A stretch of 37,156 nucleotides of DNA, from positions 1 through 37,156 of IMG/VR virus record IMGVR_UViG_3300031951_000553; one strand, written 5' to 3'. This DNA is from a virus. Positions 28,091 through 37,064 of this stretch are shown in pieces. Made by a program: the position numbers and the translations under genes. Numbering within the stretch: the stretch's first letter is position 1; the number at the start of each line of letters is the position of its first letter. A model generated the notes under the pieces. The model was not told the origin of the DNA and did not search any database. It saw only the letters and a list, made by a program, of their open reading frames with translations.

Positions 28091-30291
28091 TATACGGTCC
28101 TAACCGTAATCTGAATTACGCCTCCAAACCCATCAAACCTTTTATCAGGTGGGGTCATACGTGTAAATGAGATTTGTTCAATAACTACTTGACGACTTTC
28201 GCCAGTAGTAAGGTCTTGGAAAGTAACAACATCGCCACCTTCTTCTACGTTTTCTAGCAGTTGCAATCTTTGCAATGCTTTACCTTCATAACCAGATACC
28301 ACATTGTATCTATCTGTTTCAATATCAAAACAGTAAACAGGAAACTGCATAGTTCTTTGGCGAGGTGTAGCAATAGTAGCCTTGGCTTGATAGCCTTTAA
28401 ATATAGGACCCGCACTAGTAGTTGTAGCATCACGATTAAGAATAAACTTATAGGCTACATACTCTTGCGCTGTATCAGGATTAGATGTACCTACTTCAAC
28501 TGCAGTTACTCCTGCTTCGTAGGTGATATGGTCATACTCAACACCATCTTTATCTACAGTCTCAAGTACTAATGAGCCTTTAGTAAAGTCTCCACGAGCA
28601 AGTAAACGCTTGAAGTTCTTAGGCTCTAATGTTCCATAGCGAATGTAACCGCTAGTAATAAAGCCAGTAGATGCTAGAGTAGCACTTGCTTCAATGTTAA
28701 TGCTACCTACCTTATTAACCTTACCAACAGGTGATACGGCAGTAGATGCTACGTTAGAGGCAGTCTTAGCATAGGTAAATGTAGTAGTAGTTGGCACGCC
28801 AGTAACCGTGTACTGACCATTGAATGTAGAGTCGACACCTTCTACCCATACAGAATCATCAACGGCTAAGCCGTGTGCTGCAGATGTAGTTAAGGTTGCT
28901 ACGTTAGATGTGAGTGCTTTGTTGCTTACTGAGCCAGCATTAACTGCCGTAGTAGCAAATACTAATCGGTCTGTTGTACCAGCAAATGCACAGGTTACTG
29001 TGCTATATCCTGATGTACCGCTGACATATAAGTCATTAGCGTAAGCAAAGCGTAGAGTTTCTATCTCATTACCAAGGTCAATACGGAGAACTCCTGCTGC
29101 ACCATCTACGCCAGTTGCACACCAGATGAATCTGTCTCGTGCAGCAAAGTCATAGCAAGGCTGAGTGGTTTCCACAATAAGTGGACCATAGTTAATGGAG
29201 CCGTCTTGGTCTGAGACAACTGCTGCACGGATTCCTTTGTTAGTACCTATCATCATATAACCTAGGTAGTAAAAAATCTTATGGATAATCTCTCCAACTG
29301 GCATCTCTGCTGCAGTAATAGCAGTAGTAAGAGTTGGCATAACACCAGAGGTATTAAGAGTAAATTTAAATATGCTTGACTGGGTGCCACTATAACCTGC
29401 TATGTAAATGGCTGGACCAGAAGCGGTAATACTTGAGAATACAATATCGGTATCGCTGTGTGTGTACACAGGGCTTGGAAGGCTAGACGCAGATGAAGAT
29501 ATTTCATATATCTTATTGTTAATACCCATAACAATGCGGTCTTTAACATATTCCATAACAGCAGTATTTACAGTAATACCATTGTCGGTAATCATAAGGG
29601 TATCACCAGCACCAGAAACACCAGTTAATAACTTTTTATATATACGCAATCTTGGAGTACCGCTAGCAACAATATTGGTAATCCAAAAGGCATTAGTACC
29701 ATCATCACATATAGCATTAACTGCATAATCAGTTCCTGCTGCATAATCTAAGAAATGTGTAACAGTTCCATCTTCTGCAATCTTATCTACATCGTACTCA
29801 TCCCAAAGTAATACACCATTAGTTGTGCCATATCGGATTGAACGAGCAATCTGAAATGGTTTACCATTGGTCTGAATTGCACCAGTTGTATAGTGTGTAG
29901 TAGCGGTGTCTTTAAGTAAGGTTACTTGTCCCTTAGTCCAAACATTAACACCCTTGCTATCTGTAAATCTATAGTCAACAGTCTCACCAGCAGATGGGTC
30001 ATAGAATTTAATACCTGAACCAGAGTGGAATGATGATTGAGAACGTAACCACCAGCCAGTAAGTGATTGCTCACCTGGCTCTTTACCATTATCAAACTGG
30101 TCTTTTTTGTAAGGAGCAGTCTGTCTGATGTAAGGACGTGCATCATTTATGGCATAGAAGAATGGTTGTCCACCAACTGCTACATCATAGGAATCAGATG
30201 TATTCTGCCAGTATGTACTTGTAGAAACAATACCAACATCAACGGCAATTGCTTGATTGGCACGACCTTCGGTTATATCACGACCAGCCAC
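28090..30291 (-). CDS. Tail protein with propeller-like repeats, candidate nozzle
   Basis: The 733-residue protein begins MAGRDITEGRANQAIAVDVG; residues about 41-100 carry a Tyr/Trp-rich PYIRQTAPYKKDQF and WWLRSQSSFHSGSGIKFYDP stretch. From 100 to 450 a strand-rich region with regularly spaced Gly-Thr-Asn / aromatic turns looks like a beta propeller. Residues about 455-525 are an inserted Ig-like module of a type common in phage structural proteins (NVATLTTSAAHGL, STFNGQYTVTGVPTTTTFTY). Length, beta content and position after the fibre array fit the tail nozzle or hub of a short-tailed phage; this role is inferred. Confidence 0.55.
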   Translation of the reverse strand: MAGRDITEGRANQAIAVDVGIVSTSTYWQNTSDSYDVAVGGQPFFYAINDARPYIRQTAPYKKDQFDNGKEPGEQSLTGWWLRSQSSFHSGSGIKFYDPSAGETVDYRFTDSKGVNVWTKGQVTLLKDTATTHYTTGAIQTNGKPFQIARSIRYGTTNGVLLWDEYDVDKIAEDGTVTHFLDYAAGTDYAVNAICDDGTNAFWITNIVASGTPRLRIYKKLLTGVSGAGDTLMITDNGITVNTAVMEYVKDRIVMGINNKIYEISSSASSLPSPVYTHSDTDIVFSSITASGPAIYIAGYSGTQSSIFKFTLNTSGVMPTLTTAITAAEMPVGEIIHKIFYYLGYMMIGTNKGIRAAVVSDQDGSINYGPLIVETTQPCYDFAARDRFIWCATGVDGAAGVLRIDLGNEIETLRFAYANDLYVSGTSGYSTVTCAFAGTTDRLVFATTAVNAGSVSNKALTSNVATLTTSAAHGLAVDDSVWVEGVDSTFNGQYTVTGVPTTTTFTYAKTASNVASTAVSPVGKVNKVGSINIEASATLASTGFITSGYIRYGTLEPKNFKRLLARGDFTKGSLVLETVDKDGVEYDHITYEAGVTAVEVGTSNPDTAQEYVAYKFILNRDATTTSAGPIFKGYQAKATIATPRQRTMQFPVYCFDIETDRYNVVSGYEGKALQRLQLLENVEEGGDVVTFQDLTTGESRQVVIEQISFTRMTPPDKRFDGFGGVIQITVRTV

Positions 30292-30303
30292 AGTGCTCCT
30301 TAA

Positions 30304-30552
30304 TTAAGAAAGTAAAAGTTTTGCTTGTTCTTCTGTAATGCCTAAGCGGTCAAGTAAATCTGCTTTAGCCTGAACCCTAGTAGCATCTCGCTCTGCTTTC
30401 CATAAATCAAATTGTGCAAAACCATCATCAAATTGTTTTTTTGTAATTGGTAAAACTCCTTCATCATAAATGATGGAATCAAAATCATCAGCAGTTATTA
30501 CCCAACCGCCATTTGGTATTAACATCATCAATACATCAGAACCTTTTGCCAT
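30304..30552 (-). CDS. Small tail-associated protein, 82 aa
   Basis: The product (MAKGSDVLMMLIPNGGWVIT) ends in a helical segment and LGITEEQAKLLLS. Proteins of this kind, with a small beta N-terminus and a LG[IL]TEE-type end, often lie next to phage tail fibre genes. The end resembles that of the 74-residue gene nearby. A structural or fibre-assembly role is possible. Confidence 0.5.
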   Translation of the reverse strand: MAKGSDVLMMLIPNGGWVITADDFDSIIYDEGVLPITKKQFDDGFAQFDLWKAERDATRVQAKADLLDRLGITEEQAKLLLS

Positions 30553-30554
30553 AA

Positions 30555-31241
30555 TTAAACTCCTGTAATCTCTAATAAAGTCATAACAGACAATGAACTA
30601 TCAATTTGCACCTTAGCATTACCGCCAGTGCCTTCACGCTTAAATCTAGTTTTGTAAGTTGTTGCTGATGTGGTGGCTGGAGCATCTAAATAATTTATGC
30701 TTGTGTTGCCGATATTTACTTCTAAATTACTGCCTGTATAGGCAGCATAACCAGTAATTTTTGCAATATCACTTCCGCCTCTATTTAATTGTATTGTAAT
30801 AGCATTATCGAGTGCGCTTGTTGCAGTTTTTCCAAGACCAGCCTGAGTGCATAAAACTAAGATTTTATTACTTGCTGATGATGGTGTTATTGTTGCGGTT
30901 AATCCAGTATCAGCAAGCGTTGCAGATGTGCTTGCTGTTTCTGTATTATAAGTGGCTTGCACAATTTGTAAAATTTGCAAACTGCTTGCAGGTGCAGCCC
31001 AACTGGGGATACCTGATGCCACAGTGAGTACATTTCCTGTGCTACCAATTCCTAATCTAGCAGGGGTATTAGCACTAGATGCATAGTAAATATCACCTGT
31101 AGTTGTAAGGGTAGACTTTGCAGTCTTTGCATCTAACTGTGTCTGGATAGCAGAGGTAACACCATCTACATACCCTAACTCAGTTGCTGATACGGTTGAG
31201 GGTGCAGGTGCTGCACTCGCTATATCTCTTGCTTTAGTCAT
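30555..31241 (-). CDS. Tail fibre / receptor-binding-type protein, 228 aa
   Basis: An N-terminal stem (TELGYVDGVTSAIQTQLDAK, about 21-40) is the coiled, fibre-type repeat widely found in phage fibres. After a TTTGDIYYAS...LGIGSTGNVL segment, residues about 85-228 form a beta-rich head with INYLDAPATTSATTY. Likely a trimeric short fibre or spike. It does not carry the FxLYGI end of its neighbours. Confidence 0.65.
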   Translation of the reverse strand: MTKARDIASAAPAPSTVSATELGYVDGVTSAIQTQLDAKTAKSTLTTTGDIYYASSANTPARLGIGSTGNVLTVASGIPSWAAPASSLQILQIVQATYNTETASTSATLADTGLTATITPSSASNKILVLCTQAGLGKTATSALDNAITIQLNRGGSDIAKITGYAAYTGSNLEVNIGNTSINYLDAPATTSATTYKTRFKREGTGGNAKVQIDSSLSVMTLLEITGV

Positions 31242-31250
31242 TGGTTGTCC

Positions 31251-31475
31251 TTACTTAGTTAGGGCTGCTACTTCTTCTGCTGTTAAACCTAGGGATAGCA
31301 GTTTCTGTTCTGCTGCTCCTTTTGCTGCAAGACGTGCTTGCTCTGCTGCATCTTCTTCTGCTTTGCGAGCAGCGTAAGCGATAGCATCTGCTTCTCTTTG
31401 AGCAATTTCCTCGGCAGTTAGTTCCACCTCAGTTTGCTCTCCTGTTTCACAGTTGATTATTAGTTTAGTTGGCAT
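31251..31475 (-). CDS. Small tail-associated protein, 74 aa
   Basis: A strand-like start (MPTKLIINCETGEQTEVELT) leads to a long Ala/Glu-rich helix and the end LGLTAEEVAALTK. The frame lies between two fibre-type genes. The helix may bind fibres as a chaperone or be a small virion part; no family with known function was recognised. Confidence 0.5.
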   Translation of the reverse strand: MPTKLIINCETGEQTEVELTAEEIAQREADAIAYAARKAEEDAAEQARLAAKGAAEQKLLSLGLTAEEVAALTK

Positions 31476-31491
31476 TGTTTCTCCTTAGTTG

Positions 31492-32007
31492 TTATGAGTT
31501 TTTGATTCCGTATAGGTAAAAGGTTGAACCTGTTTTTAAATTGCTGCCTTGATAATTACTTAAAGAAATACTTGTAATTGCTGCGCTATCATTCCATAAC
31601 CCAGAAAATATAAGCAAGTTAGTATCTGTGCCATTATGTTCGCTGGTACTATCAATTGAAACAGATTTAGACCTAGAACCAGCATAGTTTGGAATATAGA
31701 CACTTTGATTTGAAAATGTACTTGCAGTTGCAGTACTTCCAGGAGAATACCAATAACCAAACTGGTCTAAAGCAGTACTATATAATCTATCCGCAGTATT
31801 TCCATAACTAACAAGTGCAAAATTTGTATAGTTACTACTATTGCTATTAAATCTTAAACCCATATTTACAGAAGTACCTGTTCTGTCAACTCTTACAGAT
31901 GTTAAGATTTGCAAGTCTTTATAGGTTGAAGGTATAGAACTAAAAGTTACAGTAGCAGTATCACTGCCTAAAGTTACAGCCTCAATTAATTTATATGTAT
32001 TTGCCAT
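31492..32007 (-). CDS. FxLYGI-family beta-rich tail protein, 171 aa
   Basis: ATVTFSSIPSTYKDLQILTS (about 18-37) and the end STFYLYGIKNS are shared with the three genes downstream on the map (to 33808). The rest is Ser/Thr/Asn/Tyr-rich and beta-like, as expected for a jelly-roll or carbohydrate-binding domain. It has no stem, so it may sit on another fibre or the tail tip. It shares one base with the upstream gene. Confidence 0.6.
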   Translation of the reverse strand: MANTYKLIEAVTLGSDTATVTFSSIPSTYKDLQILTSVRVDRTGTSVNMGLRFNSNSSNYTNFALVSYGNTADRLYSTALDQFGYWYSPGSTATASTFSNQSVYIPNYAGSRSKSVSIDSTSEHNGTDTNLLIFSGLWNDSAAITSISLSNYQGSNLKTGSTFYLYGIKNS

Positions 32008-32501
32008 TATGCCGCCGCTATTCCGTAGAGAGTAAAGGTTGAGCCTGTTGTAAAAATATTTAACGAGTAAATATCAATTGTGTTAATTGCTTCGGGTGTT
32101 TTGCGCCATACGCCAACTGAAGTCGCAACCCGACCATCATAATTATTCCAACGGGTTAAGGCGGTTTTATATGTTGTAGTATTTGCATAGTTCATAAATT
32201 GAGTAATAACAGTTGTATCATTTACAAATCCGTTACCCAGCGCATACATATATGAAACACTTGAGAATCTACCTGAAACAGGAGAGCCATTAAATAAAGT
32301 TTTTAACTCAGTTGATGAGTAATTAGAAGTGCTATCAGAGTTTAATCTGTAATAAAAAGCAGCCGAAGAAACATCTGAGTTGCCATTAAATACTAAAATT
32401 AAATCAGTATAACTACCACTTATTGAACTAAATGTAACCGTTGCCGTGGCGCTACTTAAAGTAGTTGTTGCTATTGGTTCATATGTTGAGCCTGCGGCCA
32501 T
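32007..32501 (-). CDS. FxLYGI-family beta-rich tail protein, 164 aa
   Basis: The copy has ATVTFSSISGSYTDLILVF (about 19-37) and ends STFTLYGIAAA. The middle is diverged from its neighbours except for the aromatic pattern and a WNNYDGRVATSVGVWRK stretch. It may be a second receptor-binding domain from duplication. Tight spacing to both neighbours supports a single transcriptional unit. Confidence 0.6.
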   Translation of the reverse strand: MAAGSTYEPIATTTLSSATATVTFSSISGSYTDLILVFNGNSDVSSAAFYYRLNSDSTSNYSSTELKTLFNGSPVSGRFSSVSYMYALGNGFVNDTTVITQFMNYANTTTYKTALTRWNNYDGRVATSVGVWRKTPEAINTIDIYSLNIFTTGSTFTLYGIAAA

Positions 32502-32503
32502 TG

Positions 32504-33343
32504 TTATGCCCCCCTAATTCCGTATAAGGCGAATGATGAGTACTGGACAAAGTTGTTACCAGTTAAGGTAATTGAAGTAATAGCAGATGTTGAACGCCAT
32601 AAACCTGAACCAAACAAAATGTAATCTATTGCTGATGCTGCGTTACTACTTACTCCGCTTAATTGTCTTGTTGATTTGTATTTACTTGTATCGGCATAAT
32701 CTAAGATATCAATTACCTGTGCACCAAAGACGTTGGCTGTCATACCACCGCCTGCCATATATAATGAATCAATATTGGCCCTACTTGCACCCGTTGTATA
32801 GCCAACGGCACTGGAGCCATCACCTAGTAAAAAGTGCGCATTATATGATGAGGCAGTATCTCCGTTAAAAGTCATTTGTACACCTACTGTGTCATTGTTT
32901 GCACCATTTTTTCTTGCTATACCTCTAATTTGTAAATGTTTGTAAGTAGACGGTATTGAACTAAAAGTAACATCAGCCGCACCACCTGAGCCAACAGTAA
33001 CTGTCGCTATTGAATCAAAAGAGGTATCTGATACAGGAACAGCAGAGTTACTTGCAGAACTATACTCACTATTACCAGTTTGGTTAACACCAGCAACTGA
33101 GACAGTATAAGAAGTTCCAACAGTTAATCCAGTTACGCTAATAGGGCTAGTTGAGCCAGTAGCGGTTATATTACCAGGATTAGATTTAGCAATATAAGAA
33201 CGAGTTGGTCCACCTTTGCCAGATGAATCAGCAGTAAAAGCAATAGATATAGACGCTCCACCAGCAGTAGCCGTACCAATGGTAGGCGGATTTGGTATAT
33301 CTAATACCTTACCTTTAACTTTCGAGAGACGACCTGATGCCAT
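32504..33343 (-). CDS. Fibronectin-III domain fused to FxLYGI-family domain, 279 aa
   Basis: Residues about 17-105 form an FN3-like domain (PPTIGTATAGGASISIAFTA; SVTGLTVGTSYTVSVAGVN). Residues 108-279 are the same beta-rich domain as in the neighbouring genes: ADVTFSSIPSTYKHLQIRG and the end SSFALYGIRGA. The FN3 part probably serves as a spacer or as virion attachment. It is the largest of the four related genes. Confidence 0.65.
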   Translation of the reverse strand: MASGRLSKVKGKVLDIPNPPTIGTATAGGASISIAFTADSSGKGGPTRSYIAKSNPGNITATGSTSPISVTGLTVGTSYTVSVAGVNQTGNSEYSSASNSAVPVSDTSFDSIATVTVGSGGAADVTFSSIPSTYKHLQIRGIARKNGANNDTVGVQMTFNGDTASSYNAHFLLGDGSSAVGYTTGASRANIDSLYMAGGGMTANVFGAQVIDILDYADTSKYKSTRQLSGVSSNAASAIDYILFGSGLWRSTSAITSITLTGNNFVQYSSFALYGIRGA

Positions 33344-33346
33344 AGT

Positions 33347-33808
33347 TTACGCCACGATTCCGTATAGGTAGAAAGTTCCGCCAGTGTATGTTACTGAGCC
33401 GCCATATGTAACTACCACAAGACTAGTAACCGCAACAGGGTCAACAAATGCATCGTGTTCATTTTCTGCAACAGCATAATTATAACTACAAGAAACTTTT
33501 TTAGGTGTAGTTTTGTCTACATCGTAAATTTTAAAACTTGTTGCTTGAGAAGCAGCAGTAGAGCCGCTTATCAGAAATCTAGTATCTGTGCCATTTTCTG
33601 CTCCTGCAACATAATTGCCTGCTGTTGAATTATTGTTAGGTCTAACTGTAATGTTGTCGGCACCACTTTTAGTTATAGCCTTACCAGTTAACCATAAATG
33701 TTTATATCCAGAAAAAGCATTAAATGTTACGCTTGTTCCAGAGGCAGACTTGCTTTCAATCAGTTGCCATTCTTCTCTATCTATTGCACTTACGTTACTT
33801 GTAGCCAT
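33347..33808 (-). CDS. FxLYGI-family beta-rich tail protein, diverged, 153 aa
   Basis: TSVTFNAFSGYKHLWLTGKA (about 25-44) and the end GTFYLYGIVA are the family marks; the middle has lost similarity. It begins the array in transcription order, directly after the 109-residue gene, with which it shares one base. It may contribute a different binding specificity. Confidence 0.55.
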   Translation of the reverse strand: MATSNVSAIDREEWQLIESKSASGTSVTFNAFSGYKHLWLTGKAITKSGADNITVRPNNNSTAGNYVAGAENGTDTRFLISGSTAASQATSFKIYDVDKTTPKKVSCSYNYAVAENEHDAFVDPVAVTSLVVVTYGGSVTYTGGTFYLYGIVA

Positions 33809-34137
33809 TATGCAATCTCGCTTCCAAATGCGTTGAATGATAGGTTAGCAGATGAGGCATATACTGTAAGTACATCTGTAGCACCAAGTGTTACGCCTAC
33901 TGTAATGAATGTTGAATCAGATGCAGCCACTGTTGCTCCGTACACAATGTACTCTTCTGCAGATAATGCAGAGCCAGCCACACGTACTGCAATACGGTAT
34001 GTAGCAGCAGATGATGCTTGGTTACATACTGAGATTGTTGATACTACTGTCTGCGTAGCAGAGGGTACTGTATATAGAGTTGTTGCTGTTGTTGCCGATG
34101 GGTTTACTTGCCCAAGGACCTTATAAGTTGTTGGCAT
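33808..34137 (-). CDS. Small beta-rich tail-associated protein, 109 aa
   Basis: The product (MPTTYKVLGQVNPSATTATT) is strand-rich, with VVSTISVCNQASSAATYRIA and SAEEYIVYGATVAASDST. Small proteins of this shape frequently follow phage fibre genes. A role at the fibre or tail tip is likely; no more can be said. Confidence 0.55.
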   Translation of the reverse strand: MPTTYKVLGQVNPSATTATTLYTVPSATQTVVSTISVCNQASSAATYRIAVRVAGSALSAEEYIVYGATVAASDSTFITVGVTLGATDVLTVYASSANLSFNAFGSEIA

Positions 34138-34152
34138 TTATTTTCTCCTTAG

Positions 34153-36135
34153 TTACATTCCACCGAGCATAAAGACGGTTGGCGTTGGGTCTGTTGTGAT
34201 GGCTCCCCAGGATGCTGCAGAACCATCTGTTGTTAAATACTTACCTGAGTTACCAGTCTGTGAAGGAAGTCCCGCTGCCCACTTAAGTCCAGTTGCTGTA
34301 CTTGAGTCTGCAGTTAGAACATATCCATCCACACCTACTGTTAACTTACCTGGTGTATCAGCAGCAGTTGCTACTAGTATATCACCCTTAGCATCAAACA
34401 ATGCGTTAGAGATTGATGTTGCTAAATCAAATGCGGTAAATGTAATTATCTCTAATATGTCAGATGCAGCAAGAGCAGTAAGTCCAGTAATGCTCGAACC
34501 ATTAGATGCTGTGTAATCTGTACCACGAACTAATAGAACACCATTTAGATATACCTGCTCTTTACCTGCTAGGTATGAAAGTGTTAGACCATTAGCATCA
34601 GCACCTGATACTGAAGTCTCTCCGCCAGATGCTACATACTTATAGCGATAGATTTCTGCAGTTGAGGAAATAGAACCCCAAGCAGAACCTGACCAGGCAA
34701 ACATAGTATTAGATACTGAGTTCCAGTACAAAGCACCAGTAATGAGAGCGTTGCCATCATTGTCCAATGTAGGAGCAGTTGACTTAGCGCCTAGGTATCT
34801 ATCGTCAAAGTTATCATAGGTTGTCGCAGCAGCAGCAGCGGAGGCTGCAGCAGCGGTAGCAGAACCAGCCACGTTGTCTACATATAACTTAGTAGCAGCG
34901 TGTAGGTCTACAGTAGGAGCACCTGACAATGTCAGAGCACCAGTCATTGTAGAACCAGCCTTTAGGACTACTGTGTCTGAAAAGTTGGCTGTGTCATTTA
35001 ATGCCTGAGCAATTTCATCAAGAGTATCAAGTGTGCTGGGAGCACCATTAATTAGGTTAGCAATAGATGTATCTACATAAGCCTTGGTTGAAGCATCTGT
35101 ATTAGATGTAGGTGTACCAAGATTAGTAATCTTTTGGCTGTTAGCAGATACTGAGCCAGTAGGCGCAGCCATTTGGTCTAGGCGAGATGTACGAACCTGT
35201 GTATCAAAGTCAGAGATAGTTGATGCTGTCTGTGTACCTGTATGGTTAGCACGGGCTAGTGGGTCAGTTGCTAACTTACCTAGTGAGATGGCAGCAGTAT
35301 TGGAAATATCTGTGTTTACTATTCCACCAGTTAGGGCTAACTTGCTGTAGGTAATACCAGCAGATGCATTAACATCTGCGTTAACAATAGCGCCTGTACC
35401 AATAACAGTAGTTAGGCTTACGTTGCCAGAACCATCAAAGGATACGGCAGATGCTTCTACATCTCCAGTCAGTTGAAAGTTACGGGCTGTAGTTAAAGCA
35501 TTAGCAGTAGTAGCAACAGTTGCTGTGCTAGCAGTACCTGTAAGGTTAGCGGTAATAGTACCTGCAGTAAAGTTACCTGAAGCATCACGGGCCACAATGG
35601 CTGATGCTGTGTTAGCAGATGTAGCAGTAGTAGCAGAGTTAGATACCTTAGAAGCAGTTGAGATAGTGGCTAACTTAGTATCTGCAATAGCAGCACTTGC
35701 GTTAATGTCAGCATTAACAATGGTACCATCAAGAATCATACCGCTTGTTACTGTGCCTGTATCTGTAGTCTTGACTAGGTTAGCAAGAGTAATTCCGTGT
35801 GCCGTTGTAGTATTTTCAATGTGGGTATTAGCCTCACGATAATCCCGACCAATTGCCATATGGCGCACTACAGCACCAGCAGAGTGGGCTACACCAGTAG
35901 AACCATCGATACCACGAGTAATAGTAAGAGTGTTGGTTGAGACCGCCGTTACATCTACAATTTCTTCAAGGGCTGTATCTGGGTCAATCACCACCGTAAA
36001 GGTTTCACCAGCAGTAATCGTGGCGCCACCTAGTAAAGAAGTTCCTGACACCACAGTTGCTGAAGTACCAGAGTTGGTTAACGCTCCAGACAGAGTTGTC
36101 TGTTGTGAGCGTGAGGAGTATTTGCGTGTTGTCAT
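34153..36135 (-). CDS. Long tail fibre protein, 660 aa
   Basis: Residues about 10-95 hold a beta module (GETFTVVIDPDTALEEIVDV, ITRGIDGSTGVAHSAGAVVR) also visible in the connector gene upstream. Residues 100-400 are low-complexity, Ala/Thr/Asn-rich fibre repeats (INASAAIADTKLATIST, INASAGITYSKLALTGG types). Residues about 400-430 (LSGAPTVDLHAATKLYVDN) contain a typical fibre motif, and an Ala-rich coiled segment follows. The C-terminal part holds a YLAGKEQVYLNGVLLVRGTD domain known from many fibres. Likely trimeric, joining the tail to receptor-binding parts. Confidence 0.8.
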   Translation of the reverse strand: MTTRKYSSRSQQTTLSGALTNSGTSATVVSGTSLLGGATITAGETFTVVIDPDTALEEIVDVTAVSTNTLTITRGIDGSTGVAHSAGAVVRHMAIGRDYREANTHIENTTTAHGITLANLVKTTDTGTVTSGMILDGTIVNADINASAAIADTKLATISTASKVSNSATTATSANTASAIVARDASGNFTAGTITANLTGTASTATVATTANALTTARNFQLTGDVEASAVSFDGSGNVSLTTVIGTGAIVNADVNASAGITYSKLALTGGIVNTDISNTAAISLGKLATDPLARANHTGTQTASTISDFDTQVRTSRLDQMAAPTGSVSANSQKITNLGTPTSNTDASTKAYVDTSIANLINGAPSTLDTLDEIAQALNDTANFSDTVVLKAGSTMTGALTLSGAPTVDLHAATKLYVDNVAGSATAAAASAAAAATTYDNFDDRYLGAKSTAPTLDNDGNALITGALYWNSVSNTMFAWSGSAWGSISSTAEIYRYKYVASGGETSVSGADANGLTLSYLAGKEQVYLNGVLLVRGTDYTASNGSSITGLTALAASDILEIITFTAFDLATSISNALFDAKGDILVATAADTPGKLTVGVDGYVLTADSSTATGLKWAAGLPSQTGNSGKYLTTDGSAASWGAITTDPTPTVFMLGGM

Positions 36136-36143
36136 TTATTTAC

Positions 36144-37064
36144 CTATCGGCTGTAGTGGACTCGAATTGGATACAGAGTTTGTTGTCTCTGAGTTTCCTC
36201 GTTGAGGCGTTGGGTATATAGGGCATATAGTTGTTTTGTTGCAGTTTGTGAAGCACCATAAGGACGTTTGCTATCTGTCTCATCTGCCTGTGGGCTAACT
36301 TGAGCAGCACGTGCAGGGTCAAGGTAGGTAAGCAAACGATAAGAAGCGCCAAGAACAATTACATCTTTGCAAGAGTTTGGCAAACCAGTTTGTGTTGAGA
36401 AGTCTTGAGCATTAGTAGTAAATGGTTCTGGGTCTGTAGCATATACAACCTTAACAGTTCTACCAGGAGTAATATAATCTCCAATAGTTACTGTTTGAGA
36501 AGTAGCACCAAATGCGGTAGCATCTGCTTTAGAATCCCAAGACCAGCGACGAACAGGAATCCATTCTTGTGATGGACCAACTGATTGCCACATAATTGTA
36601 AGAATATTTTGAATATTTAAACCATCAAAATCATAAGTTGTTTGAGCAGCATTAAATGTAAAGGTAGTTACTTTGGCAGCAAAGATAGTAGAACCAGCAG
36701 CATTGATAGTATCGTTGATAGCCTTCTTAATTACATAACGTGGAAATGTAGGTGAGATAGTAACCTTAGTATCTGCTGTGTGTGTAGCAGCAGTAGTACC
36801 TAGATAACCACGACCATATGGAGATACAGTTGCTGTATTAGCAATACGGTCAAATGAATCAATCCACAGTAACTCTTCATCAATCTCAACTACGCCTTTA
36901 CCTAGATTCTCAGTTGAACCTAAAGATAAGATAGTAGGAGATGTAGATGATGATGTGGTAGTAGTAACAGCACTGGTTAAGTGAGTTGCTCTGTCTTGTT
37001 GGTAGGTATAACCCGCAAGGTTAATCTGCACCTCATTGATTAAGTCTGTTAATGTAGTTGTCAA
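36144..37064 (-). CDS. Head-tail connector/adaptor-like protein, 306 aa
   Basis: The product (MTTTLTDLINEVQINLAGYT) has an N-terminal helix, a beta module (about 45-108; GVVEIDEELLWIDSF and GRGYLGTTAATHTADTKVTI), then FPRYVIKKAINDTINAAGSTIF and a strand-rich part, and a helical C-terminus with QLYALYTQRLNEETQRQQ. The helix pairs around an inserted beta module fit phage adaptor proteins that extend the portal. TTG at 37064 starts it, overlapping the preceding stop (TTGA) with AAGGAG upstream. Role inferred from order: after the capsid region, before the fibre. Confidence 0.55.
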   Translation of the reverse strand: MTTTLTDLINEVQINLAGYTYQQDRATHLTSAVTTTTSSSTSPTILSLGSTENLGKGVVEIDEELLWIDSFDRIANTATVSPYGRGYLGTTAATHTADTKVTISPTFPRYVIKKAINDTINAAGSTIFAAKVTTFTFNAAQTTYDFDGLNIQNILTIMWQSVGPSQEWIPVRRWSWDSKADATAFGATSQTVTIGDYITPGRTVKVVYATDPEPFTTNAQDFSTQTGLPNSCKDVIVLGASYRLLTYLDPARAAQVSPQADETDSKRPYGASQTATKQLYALYTQRLNEETQRQQTLYPIRVHYSR

